A DNA stretch of 15,255 nucleotides, from assembly GCA_964651515.1 (NCBI GenBank), contig CAZYYB010000080.1:1-15255 (forward strand). The letters are read 5' to 3'. The stretch comes from BOG-1184 sp964651515 (lineage in GTDB: Bacteria > Fibrobacterota > Chitinivibrionia > Chitinivibrionales > Chitinispirillaceae). Under the pieces are notes generated by a model. That model ran no database searches and was not told the DNA's origin. It saw only the letters and a list, made by a program, of their open reading frames with translations. Positions 1-6,762 of the stretch are shown in pieces (within the stretch, counting starts at the first letter, position 1; each line of letters starts with the position of its first letter). The position numbers and the translations under genes were made by a program.

Positions 1-1
1 C

Positions 2-1819
2 CTGATGCCGGAGCATCTCGATGATCGACTCCTTCTGCAGCGGGGAGAGGCGGGCAAAAACGTTGGCCTCCTTGACAGCCTGTGAAAACTGCTCCTCGGT
101 CATGGCCGAGATTTCGCGGCCCAGAACGATCCGCGTCGGCTCGAAGCCGACGTTTTTGCAGACGCACCTGGTCACGATTTCGTTGTCGCCGGGCAGGACC
201 TTGACCGCGACACCGGCTTCGCGAAGTGCGGTGAGGGCCCGTGCCGACGACTCCTTCGGCGGATCGAAAAACGCCAGGTAGCCAAGAAAGATCAGGTTGG
301 CTTCATCGGCCGCAACGAAGGTCTCCTTTTTATCCGGAAATTCCCGGTAGGCGACGGCCAGCACCCGGTATCCCTCGGTGCTCAGCCGCTCGTACTCTTC
401 GAGGATGTCGTTGCGCACCACGTCGAACAGCGGAAAGATGTCGTCGTCGATCTGGTAGCGGTCCGCAACCCGGTTGATGTCCTCCACGGCGCCCTTGCAG
501 ATGAGGACACGGGTGTCCTCGTAGTCGATGATCACCGACATGCGTTTCCGCTCGAAATCGAACGGCAGTTCGTCGACTTTGCGGCAGGAGAGCTCGACAT
601 CCAGGTTCGTGTGGCTGAGAATGGCCCGGTCGAGGAGGTTCCGCAGGCCGGTCTGGTAGTAGCTGTTCATGTAGGCGTAGCGCAGGACGTCTTCGCTGGG
701 CCGGTTGGAAACATCGACGAACCGTTCGAGGATGATTTTATCTTGTGTCAGTGTGCCGGTCTTGTCGGTGCACAGGATATTCATGGCGCCGATATTCTGG
801 ATCGCCTTGAGCTGCTTGACAATCACCTTTTTTCTCGACATGGCTATGGCGCCCTTCGAGAGACAGACGGTAATGATCATGGGCAGCATTTCCGGGGTCA
901 GGCCGACCGCAACCGCGAGGCCGAACAGGAGTGCGTCCATCCAGTTATGCTTGCTGAAACCGACGATGAAGAACACGGTCATCACCATCACGACCATGAA
1001 TTTCACCATGAGCCAGACGAAGGAGCCGACGCCCTTGTCGAAATTGGTCGGTACCTTGGCCTTGGTTGCGTTCCGCGATATCGCGCCGAGATAGGTATGG
1101 CTGCCGCTGAGTACCACGATGCCGCGCGCGGCGCCGCTCACCACCGTGCTGCCCTGGAAACAGGCGTTGGGCAGTTCGAGCGGCTCGGTGACCGGTGAAA
1201 GCGGCGGGGCGGGAAACTTTTCGGCCGGCATCGATTCGCCGGTCATGGAGGACTGGTTGACGAAGAAATCCTTGGCCGAGAGTACCCGGAGGTCGGCGGG
1301 GATGATGGACCCGGCGGCGAGAACCACGATGTCGCCGGGAACCACGTCGCCGATATCGATTTCCACCTCACGGTTGTCACGTATGACCACCGCCGTGGTC
1401 TGGACCATTTTTTTAAGCTCTTCGGCGGCCCTGATCGAGCGTCGTTCCTGGTACGAGGACAGGACGAAGCTGAGCACCACCATGACCGCGACGATCGTCG
1501 CGGAGGGGATATCCCCCATGATTGCCGAGACGGCGCAGATGATGAGAAGCTGGATGACGAGCGGATTTTTGGTGCGGGCAAAAAGGTCGGCGACCAGAGA
1601 GACCTTACGCGCCGCGGCCGGCACGTTCCTCCCGTAGGTTTCGAGCCGCGAGAGGGCTTCCTGTTCGGAAAGCCCGGTCGTCCCGCTGCCCTGCAGGGTC
1701 AGCGCTTCGTTTTCCGGGCAGGCGCACGATGCGATAAACTTCTTCTGGTCTTCGAGCATTTCCGGGGTGACGGCGGCCTTATCTTTTGCGGCGAACATGG
1801 GGCGTTTCTGCGTCGGCAT
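2..1819 (-). CDS. mgtA: Magnesium-transporting P-type ATPase, MgtA/P3B type (C-terminus beyond window)
   Basis: Only the N-terminal 606 codons are in the window; family members run to about 900 residues, so the hinge GDGxND and the last membrane helices are missing. Visible parts in order: a soluble N-terminus, two membrane helices (about residues 86-121), the actuator domain with TGES at 193-196, a helix pair near 266-312 with the subfamily signature GLTPEMLPMI (306-315), the phosphorylation motif DKTGTLT with Asp352, and the nucleotide-binding domain with KGA at 442-444. GLTPEMLP followed by IVKQLKAIQNIGAMNILCTD is typical of MgtA/MgtB Mg2+ importers, which bring in Mg2+ using ATP. The start at 1819 is chosen because AGGGAG lies 6 bases upstream; an in-frame ATG at 1798 lacks this. 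Oddity: the usual TGD motif reads PGDN at 543-546. Family assignment is firm; the ion is inferred from the family. Confidence 0.88.
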   Translation of the reverse strand, partial: MPTQKRPMFAAKDKAAVTPEMLEDQKKFIASCACPENEALTLQGSGTTGLSEQEALSRLETYGRNVPAAARKVSLVADLFARTKNPLVIQLLIICAVSAIMGDIPSATIVAVMVVLSFVLSSYQERRSIRAAEELKKMVQTTAVVIRDNREVEIDIGDVVPGDIVVLAAGSIIPADLRVLSAKDFFVNQSSMTGESMPAEKFPAPPLSPVTEPLELPNACFQGSTVVSGAARGIVVLSGSHTYLGAISRNATKAKVPTNFDKGVGSFVWLMVKFMVVMVMTVFFIVGFSKHNWMDALLFGLAVAVGLTPEMLPMIITVCLSKGAIAMSRKKVIVKQLKAIQNIGAMNILCTDKTGTLTQDKIILERFVDVSNRPSEDVLRYAYMNSYYQTGLRNLLDRAILSHTNLDVELSCRKVDELPFDFERKRMSVIIDYEDTRVLICKGAVEDINRVADRYQIDDDIFPLFDVVRNDILEEYERLSTEGYRVLAVAYREFPDKKETFVAADEANLIFLGYLAFFDPPKESSARALTALREAGVAVKVLPGDNEIVTRCVCKNVGFEPTRIVLGREISAMTEEQFSQAVKEANVFARLSPLQKESIIEMLRHQ

Positions 1820-1880
1820 GCCTGCTCCCTTTCTGCTTGAAACCGGACCGGCCCGCCTTTGGCGAGATCCCGGCCCGACT

Positions 1881-1910
1881 ATTATACCTTAAACGTCGCA
1901 TCCGTGACGG
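1881..1910 (-). promoter_or_regulatory. Probable sigma70-type promoter of the mgtA-like gene
   Basis: On the minus strand a perfect -10 box TATAAT occupies 1886-1881. A weak -35 (CCGTCA, 3 of 6 matches to TTGACA) lies at 1910-1905 with an 18-base spacer. Transcription would start near 1873, leaving a leader of roughly 54 bases before the ATG. I see no long structured leader of the Mg2+-sensing riboswitch kind. Confidence 0.55.
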
Positions 1911-1911
1911 C

Positions 1912-1968
1912 ACGAAAATTCGTTTCGTCTTTCCGGATATTGCGCCCCATCTGATAAATTATTTTATC
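1912..1968. promoter_or_regulatory. Two short perfect inverted repeats in the divergent intergenic region
   Basis: ACGAAA at 1912-1917 is mirrored by TTTCGT at 1923-1928 around a 5-base loop. GATAAA at 1953-1958 is mirrored by TTTATC at 1963-1968 around TTAT. Both sit upstream of the minus-strand -10 box and of the plus-strand exported-protein gene, where an operator or that gene's promoter would be expected. A possible plus-strand -35 TTGCGC (1940-1945) with TTTATC 17 bases on is a poor match. The rest of 1820-2069 shows nothing else I can support. Confidence 0.25.
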
Positions 1969-2069
1969 GGTAACCGGATGCATCGAACGGAAAAAAATAC
2001 TATGTCCGATGGATGCAACTTAGAGGAATTTTCGAATTAAAAAACAGAGACGGAAGACACCGCGCCGAA

Positions 2070-3359
2070 ATGCATCGTTTCCTTCCATTGTACGTTTTGT
2101 CTATTACCGCCTCCTTTACTATTGGTATATCCGCGGCCGCAAACGCCGGGCCGGTCGTCCTCTGTGGCCGCGACTTTCCCGCCTTCATCGGCGTTCCCCT
2201 CGGGAACCTGCGGATCGTCGACGGCCGGGGCGTCGCCATTCCCTTCCAGATCGACGAAAAGACCCTCGCGGGCGACTACATCGGTAACGGCGGCACGGAG
2301 TCGAACGCCGATTCGGCGCACGCCACCCTGCAAAATCAGGATGAAATCGCCTTTCTGGCGGAGGATGCCGCGCCCGGCGGCGGGAGAGCGTCGGGGGGGC
2401 CCGGCATACCCGGACGGGCCGCCGAGATCGCCATGACCCGGGACGGCGCGTCGATAACCGCCTACCTGGTTAACGATCCGGCGATCCGGCTTTCGCCGGT
2501 CGGCTACATCTCCTACGATGCGCGCGGGCAGTGCATCCGGACTCCCTGGTACTATGCGCAATTCGGCCCGAACCGGTTCCATTTTACCGGCGCGGGAATC
2601 GCGGAACCCGGCTCCGATCGCTATCTCGACCTTACCAGGGAGTTGCGCATCGAAATCGTGCTGAAAACCCTGTGGGGTATCCTCCCGGTCCGGTATAACC
2701 AGGATAATATCGTCTGCACGGTCCGGCGATATAAGATCGGACCCATCCGGCTCATCCGGCGGGGGGACTTTTTTCTCATGTTCGGCTTCTTCGGGCTCAA
2801 GGGAAGCCGGGCGGTCGTCTATCAGACCTGCTACCCGCAGGCGGTCGAGGTGCCGGTGCATGTGCACCTGCCGATTCGTCTCGGCGCACTTTTCAGCGAA
2901 GCGTATATCGAGATGACCCCGGTTTTTCCCCGCAGCGCATCAGGATTCGCCTTCTCGATTCCGAGCCTCGGCGCAACGCTTCGGTTTGCCGAAGAGCGGC
3001 GGATCGACACCCTCATCGGTACCGTTCCGGACCGTGGCTACCTCGTGAGCGACGGGACCAGGGGATTTGCCTGGATGACCAGGTTCGGCGTGAGCGAAGA
3101 CCATCTCCGGGGAAGCGGGTATATCTTTCGCCGCTCTCCGGCGCAGGGGCCGGTCGAGTGCGGCGTACGCTATGTTTTGCGGGATCTTCCGAAAGGGGAC
3201 TATACCGTTGCCAACTGGGTGCTTTTCCCGCGTCCCTGCACCGCCCCGGCCGGGGGAGACTGCATGAACCTGTTCCCCGGGACGACGGTGAGCGTTTCCG
3301 GCAAAAAAACATCCGATCTGTTCGGCGCGCCCTTTGCCGGGGAGCGTCTCCGGCAATAA
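2070..3359 (+). CDS. Exported protein of unknown function with a PFQIDE motif
   Basis: A 429-residue product begins with a clear Sec signal peptide: MHR, a hydrophobic stretch from about residue 4 to 22, and a likely cleavage after ANA at 26. The signal peptide decides the start; an in-frame ATG at 2013 would add 19 charged residues in front of it. The mature part is rich in predicted beta-strands. It carries IPFQIDEK soon after the N-terminus and, further on, a DEIAFLAED segment. I recall this pairing (P-x-Q-I-D-E, then D-E-x-x-F-x-x-x-D) from uncharacterised secreted bacterial proteins, but cannot name a family or activity. There are several cysteines, including C32 and two near the C-terminus. 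It reads divergently from the mgtA-like gene and is separated from the GH57 gene by a promoter-like site, so it may be a single-gene unit. Confidence 0.8.
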   Translation: MHRFLPLYVLSITASFTIGISAAANAGPVVLCGRDFPAFIGVPLGNLRIVDGRGVAIPFQIDEKTLAGDYIGNGGTESNADSAHATLQNQDEIAFLAEDAAPGGGRASGGPGIPGRAAEIAMTRDGASITAYLVNDPAIRLSPVGYISYDARGQCIRTPWYYAQFGPNRFHFTGAGIAEPGSDRYLDLTRELRIEIVLKTLWGILPVRYNQDNIVCTVRRYKIGPIRLIRRGDFFLMFGFFGLKGSRAVVYQTCYPQAVEVPVHVHLPIRLGALFSEAYIEMTPVFPRSASGFAFSIPSLGATLRFAEERRIDTLIGTVPDRGYLVSDGTRGFAWMTRFGVSEDHLRGSGYIFRRSPAQGPVECGVRYVLRDLPKGDYTVANWVLFPRPCTAPAGGDCMNLFPGTTVSVSGKKTSDLFGAPFAGERLRQ

Positions 3360-3360
3360 A

Positions 3361-3390
3361 TTGACACGGCGCCGGGCTGCTTTTTACTAC
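3361..3390 (+). promoter_or_regulatory. Candidate promoter ahead of the alpha-glucan cluster
   Basis: A perfect -35 hexamer TTGACA (3361-3366) begins one base after the stop codon of the exported-protein gene. A weak -10, TACTAC (3385-3390, 3 of 6), follows after 18 bases in a T-rich stretch. A start near 3397 would leave about a 70-base leader before the GH57 ATG. Confidence 0.4.
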
Positions 3391-3467
3391 TTTTACTATG
3401 CTGTGGCCGAAAACCTTCTCACGCGGGCGCCGACCTTCGATGGTTCGGGCCCCCGGGGACACCGATA

Positions 3468-4673
3468 ATGCCCGAAATCATCCATCACGCTCTCGTGCTC
3501 AATCTGCACCAGCCGTCCGGCAACCTCGACGAACTCCTTCGAAATAATGAATGGGAGGCCAAAGAGATCCTCTGGGCGCTCGACCGCATGCCGCGGTCGC
3601 TCTGGGGGTACGAGGAGGTCGCGCGCGTGCACTGTTCGCTTTCCGGCACGCTGCTCGAAACGCTCAGCGACCCGGCGTTCCAGGCCAGGGTCTACGGCAT
3701 AGTCAAGTGCGGCGACTTCCTCTGGCACCTCCAGAATACCACGCTCTTCGAGATGCTCGGGAGCGGGTACTACCATCCGGTGTTTCCCCTGATTCCCAAA
3801 GACGACTGGGAGGAGCAGGGCCGGCGCTGGCTGGGGATCGGACGGCACCTGTTCGCGCGTCCGGAGGGCAAATCCGGATTTGGAGGGTTCTGGCCGCCGG
3901 AAATGGGATTCAGCATGGAGATGATCCCCACGCTGTGTCGCCTCGGCTACCGCTACGTGCTCGTCGACAGCGCGCATGTCGAACCGCTGGGCCCCATGCG
4001 CTGGGAGGAACTCCGGTACATGCCCCATTACGCCACCTATGAGGGCCACCAGATAATCGTGATCGTCCGCGACCGCGAACTTTCCGATGCCCAGGAGTCG
4101 GGCATGGACTGGGGATGGTTCGCCAAGGAGGTCAACGACCGGACGACGCACTGCACCTTCGCACCGCTCGTGACGACCTGTACCGACGGCGATAACGGGG
4201 GCTGGTTCCGGAACACGAGCGCCAGGGGAAACTTCTGGGAGTACTTCTACCGCGAATACATGAACCGCGTCCGCGCGCTCCAATGCAATATCCGGCCGAT
4301 ATTCATCACCGACTACCTCAACCGCTACGGGGTTCACGGGCAGGTTACCGTGCGGCGGGGGGCGTGGAACACCGGATGGCACAGCGGGGCGGGGTTCGTC
4401 CAGTGGACCGGTTCGCAAACGCAGAAGGACGGCCTGGCCCGCATCGCTACGGTGAGCGCCGATCTCCACGCACTGGAGCGGAAGCGCAGCGGTTCACCGA
4501 CAGGCGAACGGATTCGTGCGCTCTTCGGCGAAGCGCGCTGGCGCCTCCTGCGGGCGGAAACGAGCTGCAACTTCTATTGGGGCGAGGCGTGGGTGGAGCG
4601 GTGCCATAGGGATCTGGATGCGGCGGCGGCGATTCTGGACGAAATTAAAGAAGCGAAACCGGAGACTTCATGA
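3468..4673 (+). CDS. Glycoside hydrolase family 57 protein, alpha-glucan active
   Basis: This 401-residue cytoplasmic protein (no signal peptide) has the conserved GH57 regions. LNLHQP is at 11-16. GFWPPEM at 140-146 places the likely nucleophile at Glu145. TDGDNGG at 239-245 places the likely acid/base at Asp240; many GH57 members read DGE here. A C-terminal TSCNFYWGEAW segment is at 365-375. GH57 enzymes are retaining alpha-amylases, 4-alpha-glucanotransferases or branching enzymes. Which of these applies cannot be read from sequence alone, although the absence of a secretion signal and the neighbouring glycosyltransferase favour work on an internal glucan. The length is short for the family and there is no extra C-terminal domain. 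The stop codon overlaps the ATG of the following degraded gene (ATGA), suggesting former translational coupling. Confidence 0.88.
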   Translation: MPEIIHHALVLNLHQPSGNLDELLRNNEWEAKEILWALDRMPRSLWGYEEVARVHCSLSGTLLETLSDPAFQARVYGIVKCGDFLWHLQNTTLFEMLGSGYYHPVFPLIPKDDWEEQGRRWLGIGRHLFARPEGKSGFGGFWPPEMGFSMEMIPTLCRLGYRYVLVDSAHVEPLGPMRWEELRYMPHYATYEGHQIIVIVRDRELSDAQESGMDWGWFAKEVNDRTTHCTFAPLVTTCTDGDNGGWFRNTSARGNFWEYFYREYMNRVRALQCNIRPIFITDYLNRYGVHGQVTVRRGAWNTGWHSGAGFVQWTGSQTQKDGLARIATVSADLHALERKRSGSPTGERIRALFGEARWRLLRAETSCNFYWGEAWVERCHRDLDAAAAILDEIKEAKPETS

Positions 4674-5091
4674 CCCCGAAACAATTCTACGACTGGCAGA
4701 CGTCCGGGGGCACCGACGATGTCATGCGGGTGGTTGACTGTCTGGAACGGGCGGATATTTCCTGGTGCGCCATCGGCGGCGTGGCTGTCAACCACTGTGC
4801 GGAAGAACCGATGGTTACCCGGGATGTCGATTTTGTCGTTGCCGCCCAGTCTGTCGAAAGCGCCGTAAAGCTCTTGAAGAAGCGGGCTTCCAATCCGAGC
4901 GATGCGCGTGGCTTCCCTTGAGGACACCCCTGCGGGGCAAAATTCTGACATGGAAAGATCCTGCGCGACGACAAAGCAGGAAAATGAAGGATCTCGCCGA
5001 TATCGCGCGGCTCGTGGAAAGCCATGCTCACCTCTGGAACAACCTCGATGGGGAACTTCAACGGGTGATTCAGAAGCCGGCATGCTTATGA
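4670..5091 (+). pseudogene. Degraded AbiEii-like nucleotidyltransferase gene
   Basis: The first reading frame (4670-4876) gives a typical start of a small nucleotidyltransferase of the AbiEii/AbiGii-toxin-like type: CAIGG with Gly36-Gly37, then TRDVDFVVA with the metal-binding pair Asp52/Asp54. Homology then moves to a second frame (EEAGFQSER, 4876-4902), as if one G had been lost after 4876. It jumps to a third frame (MRVASLEDT, 4902-4928), and then returns to the second (GKILTWKDPARRQSRKMKDLADIARL and on, from 4936) past a run of four C at 4927-4930. Between the second and third pieces about 50 residues normally present seem to be missing. No intact product is possible: the first frame stops at 4921. 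The start overlaps the upstream GH57 stop, so it was once the next gene in that operon. Its ancestral role is unknown. Confidence 0.8.
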
Positions 5092-5125
5092 CCCTGATGG
5101 TTTAAAAATTCATCCGAAAAACCCA

Positions 5126-5134
5126 TGCTATATT
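5126..5134 (+). promoter_or_regulatory. Candidate extended -10 promoter for the second GH57 gene
   Basis: TGC followed by TATATT (5129-5134) matches the extended -10 form TGnTATAAT with one mismatch. It lies in an AT-rich stretch after the pseudogene. I see no convincing -35, which extended -10 promoters can lack. The predicted start near 5141 gives a leader of about 70 bases. Confidence 0.42.
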
Positions 5135-5200
5135 TAACATCTGTTTCTGATCAATGGTCTTCCGGCTTCGTTTTTGTGCTTATGTTCCGTCCTTATTCCT

Positions 5201-5209
5201 GAGGAGGAG
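5201..5209 (+). promoter_or_regulatory. Strong ribosome-binding site that fixes the start of the second GH57 gene
   Basis: GAGGAGGAG contains AGGAGG at 5202-5207, six bases before the ATG at 5214. The reading frame is open back to an ATG at 5154, but that start has no comparable site and would add 20 residues unlike the family. Confidence 0.8.
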
Positions 5210-5213
5210 TATC

Positions 5214-6683
5214 ATGTACCCCGCAATTCCCGAAACCATCGACGGCGTTCCCAACATTTCCGGATCCGAGGATCTGGTCGAGCAGGCGGTAAAAAACGGC
5301 GCAACGAAGGAGTTCTACCGGGACAAGACCCGGGTCGATTTCGGCAGGATCAAGAGCGCCTGCGCCATCGCGCTCCACATGCACCAGCCGCTCATTCCGG
5401 CCGGCGGCGGCGACCTGCACACGGCCGGGCTCATCAGCAATCTCAAGTACATGATGGACAACCCCGGCATCGGCGACAACCACAATGCGGAGGTTTTCCG
5501 CTGGTGCTACAGGCGCATGGGCGAATTTATCCCGCAGCTTGTCGCGGAAGGCAAATCGCCGCGAGTCATGCTCGACTATTCCGGCACCCTGCTCTACGGC
5601 CTGCGCGCCATGGGGCTTAACGACGTGTTCGACGATCTGAAGCGGATCACCTGCGACGAGAGCTACCGGCCCTATGTTGAGTGGCTCGGCTGTCCCTGGG
5701 GGCATGCGGTGGCTCCCTCGACCCCGGTGCAGGATTTCCGCCTGCACGTCAGGGCGTGGCAGCACTACTTCGCCGCGCTGTTCGGCTTCGAGGCGCTCGA
5801 ACGCGTGCGCGGGTTCTCCCCGGCCGAAATGGCGCTGCCCAACCATCCCGACGTGGCCTACGAATTTGTCAAGACGCTCCGCGACTGCGGATTCCGCTGG
5901 GTGCTCGTGCAGGAACACTCGGTGGAGCGCCCCGAATCCGGCTCCGGGCCGGAGCAGAAGCACCTGCCGCACCGCCTGGTCTGTACCAACGCGAAGGGTG
6001 AAACCGCCTCGATAATCGCGATCATCAAGACGCAGGGCAGCGACACCAAGCTTGTGGCGCAGATGCAGCCCTGGTACGAGGCAAAGGGGCTTTCCCGGTG
6101 GCGGCTTGCCGGGCGCGACGTTCCGCCCATCGTGACGCAGATCGCCGACGGCGAAAACGGCGGCGTGATGATGAACGAGTTCCCGCCGAAGTATCTCGAA
6201 GTCGCGCGGGAGAGCTCGGGCGGCGAAACGCCGCTCATGAATGTCTCCGAATACCTCGAACACCTCGCCGCTCTCGGCATCGGTGAGAAGGATTTTTTGC
6301 CGCTGCAACCGATCATGCAGAAGCGGATCTGGGACGTCATGAAGCCGGGCGACGGCCCGGAAAAGCTCGAAACAACGATCGAGAAGCTGAAAAAGGAGGA
6401 CGGCCGTTTCCATATGGACGGGGGAAGCTGGACAAATAATATTTCATGGGTTCGCGGGTATGAATCGGTGATCGGTCCGATGGAACAGGTAAGCTCCCGG
6501 TTTTACCGGAAAGCAATGGCTGCGGGCGTTTCCACGGCCGAGCACCGTTACCGGAACGCCCTCTACTACCTGCTGACCTCCCAGACCAGCTGTTACCGGT
6601 ACTGGGGAAGCGGGCAGTGGGTGGACTACGGCAAGGAGCTATGCCGCAGGGCACAAAATATTTTGGAGTATGATTTTAAATAG
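5214..6683 (+). CDS. Glycoside hydrolase family 57 protein, alpha-glucan active (second copy type)
   Basis: The 489-residue product has no signal peptide. GH57 regions: ALHMHQP (53-59); LDYSGTL (120-126); GFSPAEMALP (200-209) with probable nucleophile Glu205; ADGENGG (311-317) with probable acid/base Asp312; and a C-terminal TSQTSCYRYWGSGQW (455-469) resembling the equivalent segment of the first GH57 protein. The two proteins are clearly related in these blocks but differ in length and between them, so they are paralogues with divided tasks rather than a recent duplication. Candidates are 4-alpha-glucanotransferase, branching enzyme or alpha-amylase activity on a cytoplasmic glucan. The strong Shine-Dalgarno site fixes the start. 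A weak terminator and a perfect palindrome separate it from the glycosyltransferase gene 79 bases on. Confidence 0.88.
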   Translation: MYPAIPETIDGVPNISGSEDLVEQAVKNGATKEFYRDKTRVDFGRIKSACAIALHMHQPLIPAGGGDLHTAGLISNLKYMMDNPGIGDNHNAEVFRWCYRRMGEFIPQLVAEGKSPRVMLDYSGTLLYGLRAMGLNDVFDDLKRITCDESYRPYVEWLGCPWGHAVAPSTPVQDFRLHVRAWQHYFAALFGFEALERVRGFSPAEMALPNHPDVAYEFVKTLRDCGFRWVLVQEHSVERPESGSGPEQKHLPHRLVCTNAKGETASIIAIIKTQGSDTKLVAQMQPWYEAKGLSRWRLAGRDVPPIVTQIADGENGGVMMNEFPPKYLEVARESSGGETPLMNVSEYLEHLAALGIGEKDFLPLQPIMQKRIWDVMKPGDGPEKLETTIEKLKKEDGRFHMDGGSWTNNISWVRGYESVIGPMEQVSSRFYRKAMAAGVSTAEHRYRNALYYLLTSQTSCYRYWGSGQWVDYGKELCRRAQNILEYDFK

Positions 6684-6710
6684 GCCCTTCCGGGCCCTGG
6701 TTTCCTTTTG
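6683..6710 (+). terminator. Weak terminator-like hairpin after the second GH57 gene
   Basis: GGCCC (6683-6687) and GGGCC (6692-6696) form a 5-bp stem with a TTCC loop, overlapping the TAG stop codon. It is followed by a pyrimidine- and T-rich stretch (tttccttttg) rather than a clean T-run, so any termination is probably partial. Confidence 0.35.
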
Positions 6711-6746
6711 TAAGGGAGGGGCACGGCGCGCCGTGCCCCTCCCTTA
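6711..6746. repeat. Perfect 36-base palindrome between GH57 and glycosyltransferase genes
   Basis: The left arm TAAGGGAGGGGCACGGCG (6711-6728) is followed directly by its exact reverse complement (6729-6746). As RNA it would fold into a very stable GC-rich hairpin ending 16 bases before the glycosyltransferase ATG. No T-run follows on the plus strand, so it is not a classical terminator in that direction. It could be a dispersed intergenic repeat, an RNA-stability barrier, or a site limiting read-through. Confidence 0.85.
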
Positions 6747-6762
6747 TGGAACAGGACGATAA

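Noticed and set aside
1820..1875. Mg2+-sensing riboswitch (M-box) in the leader of the ATPase gene
   Set aside because: The leader predicted from the TATAAT box is only about 54 bases long and shows no multi-stem structure of the needed size.
1786..2040. 84-codon plus-strand frame between the ATPase and exported-protein genes
   Set aside because: It overlaps the ATPase start and its promoter, has no ribosome-binding site and gives no protein-like pattern.
4765..5105. Two short frames after the first GH57 gene taken as separate small genes
   Set aside because: They are pieces of one nucleotidyltransferase gene split by indels, as their order along the family shows, so they are reported as a pseudogene.
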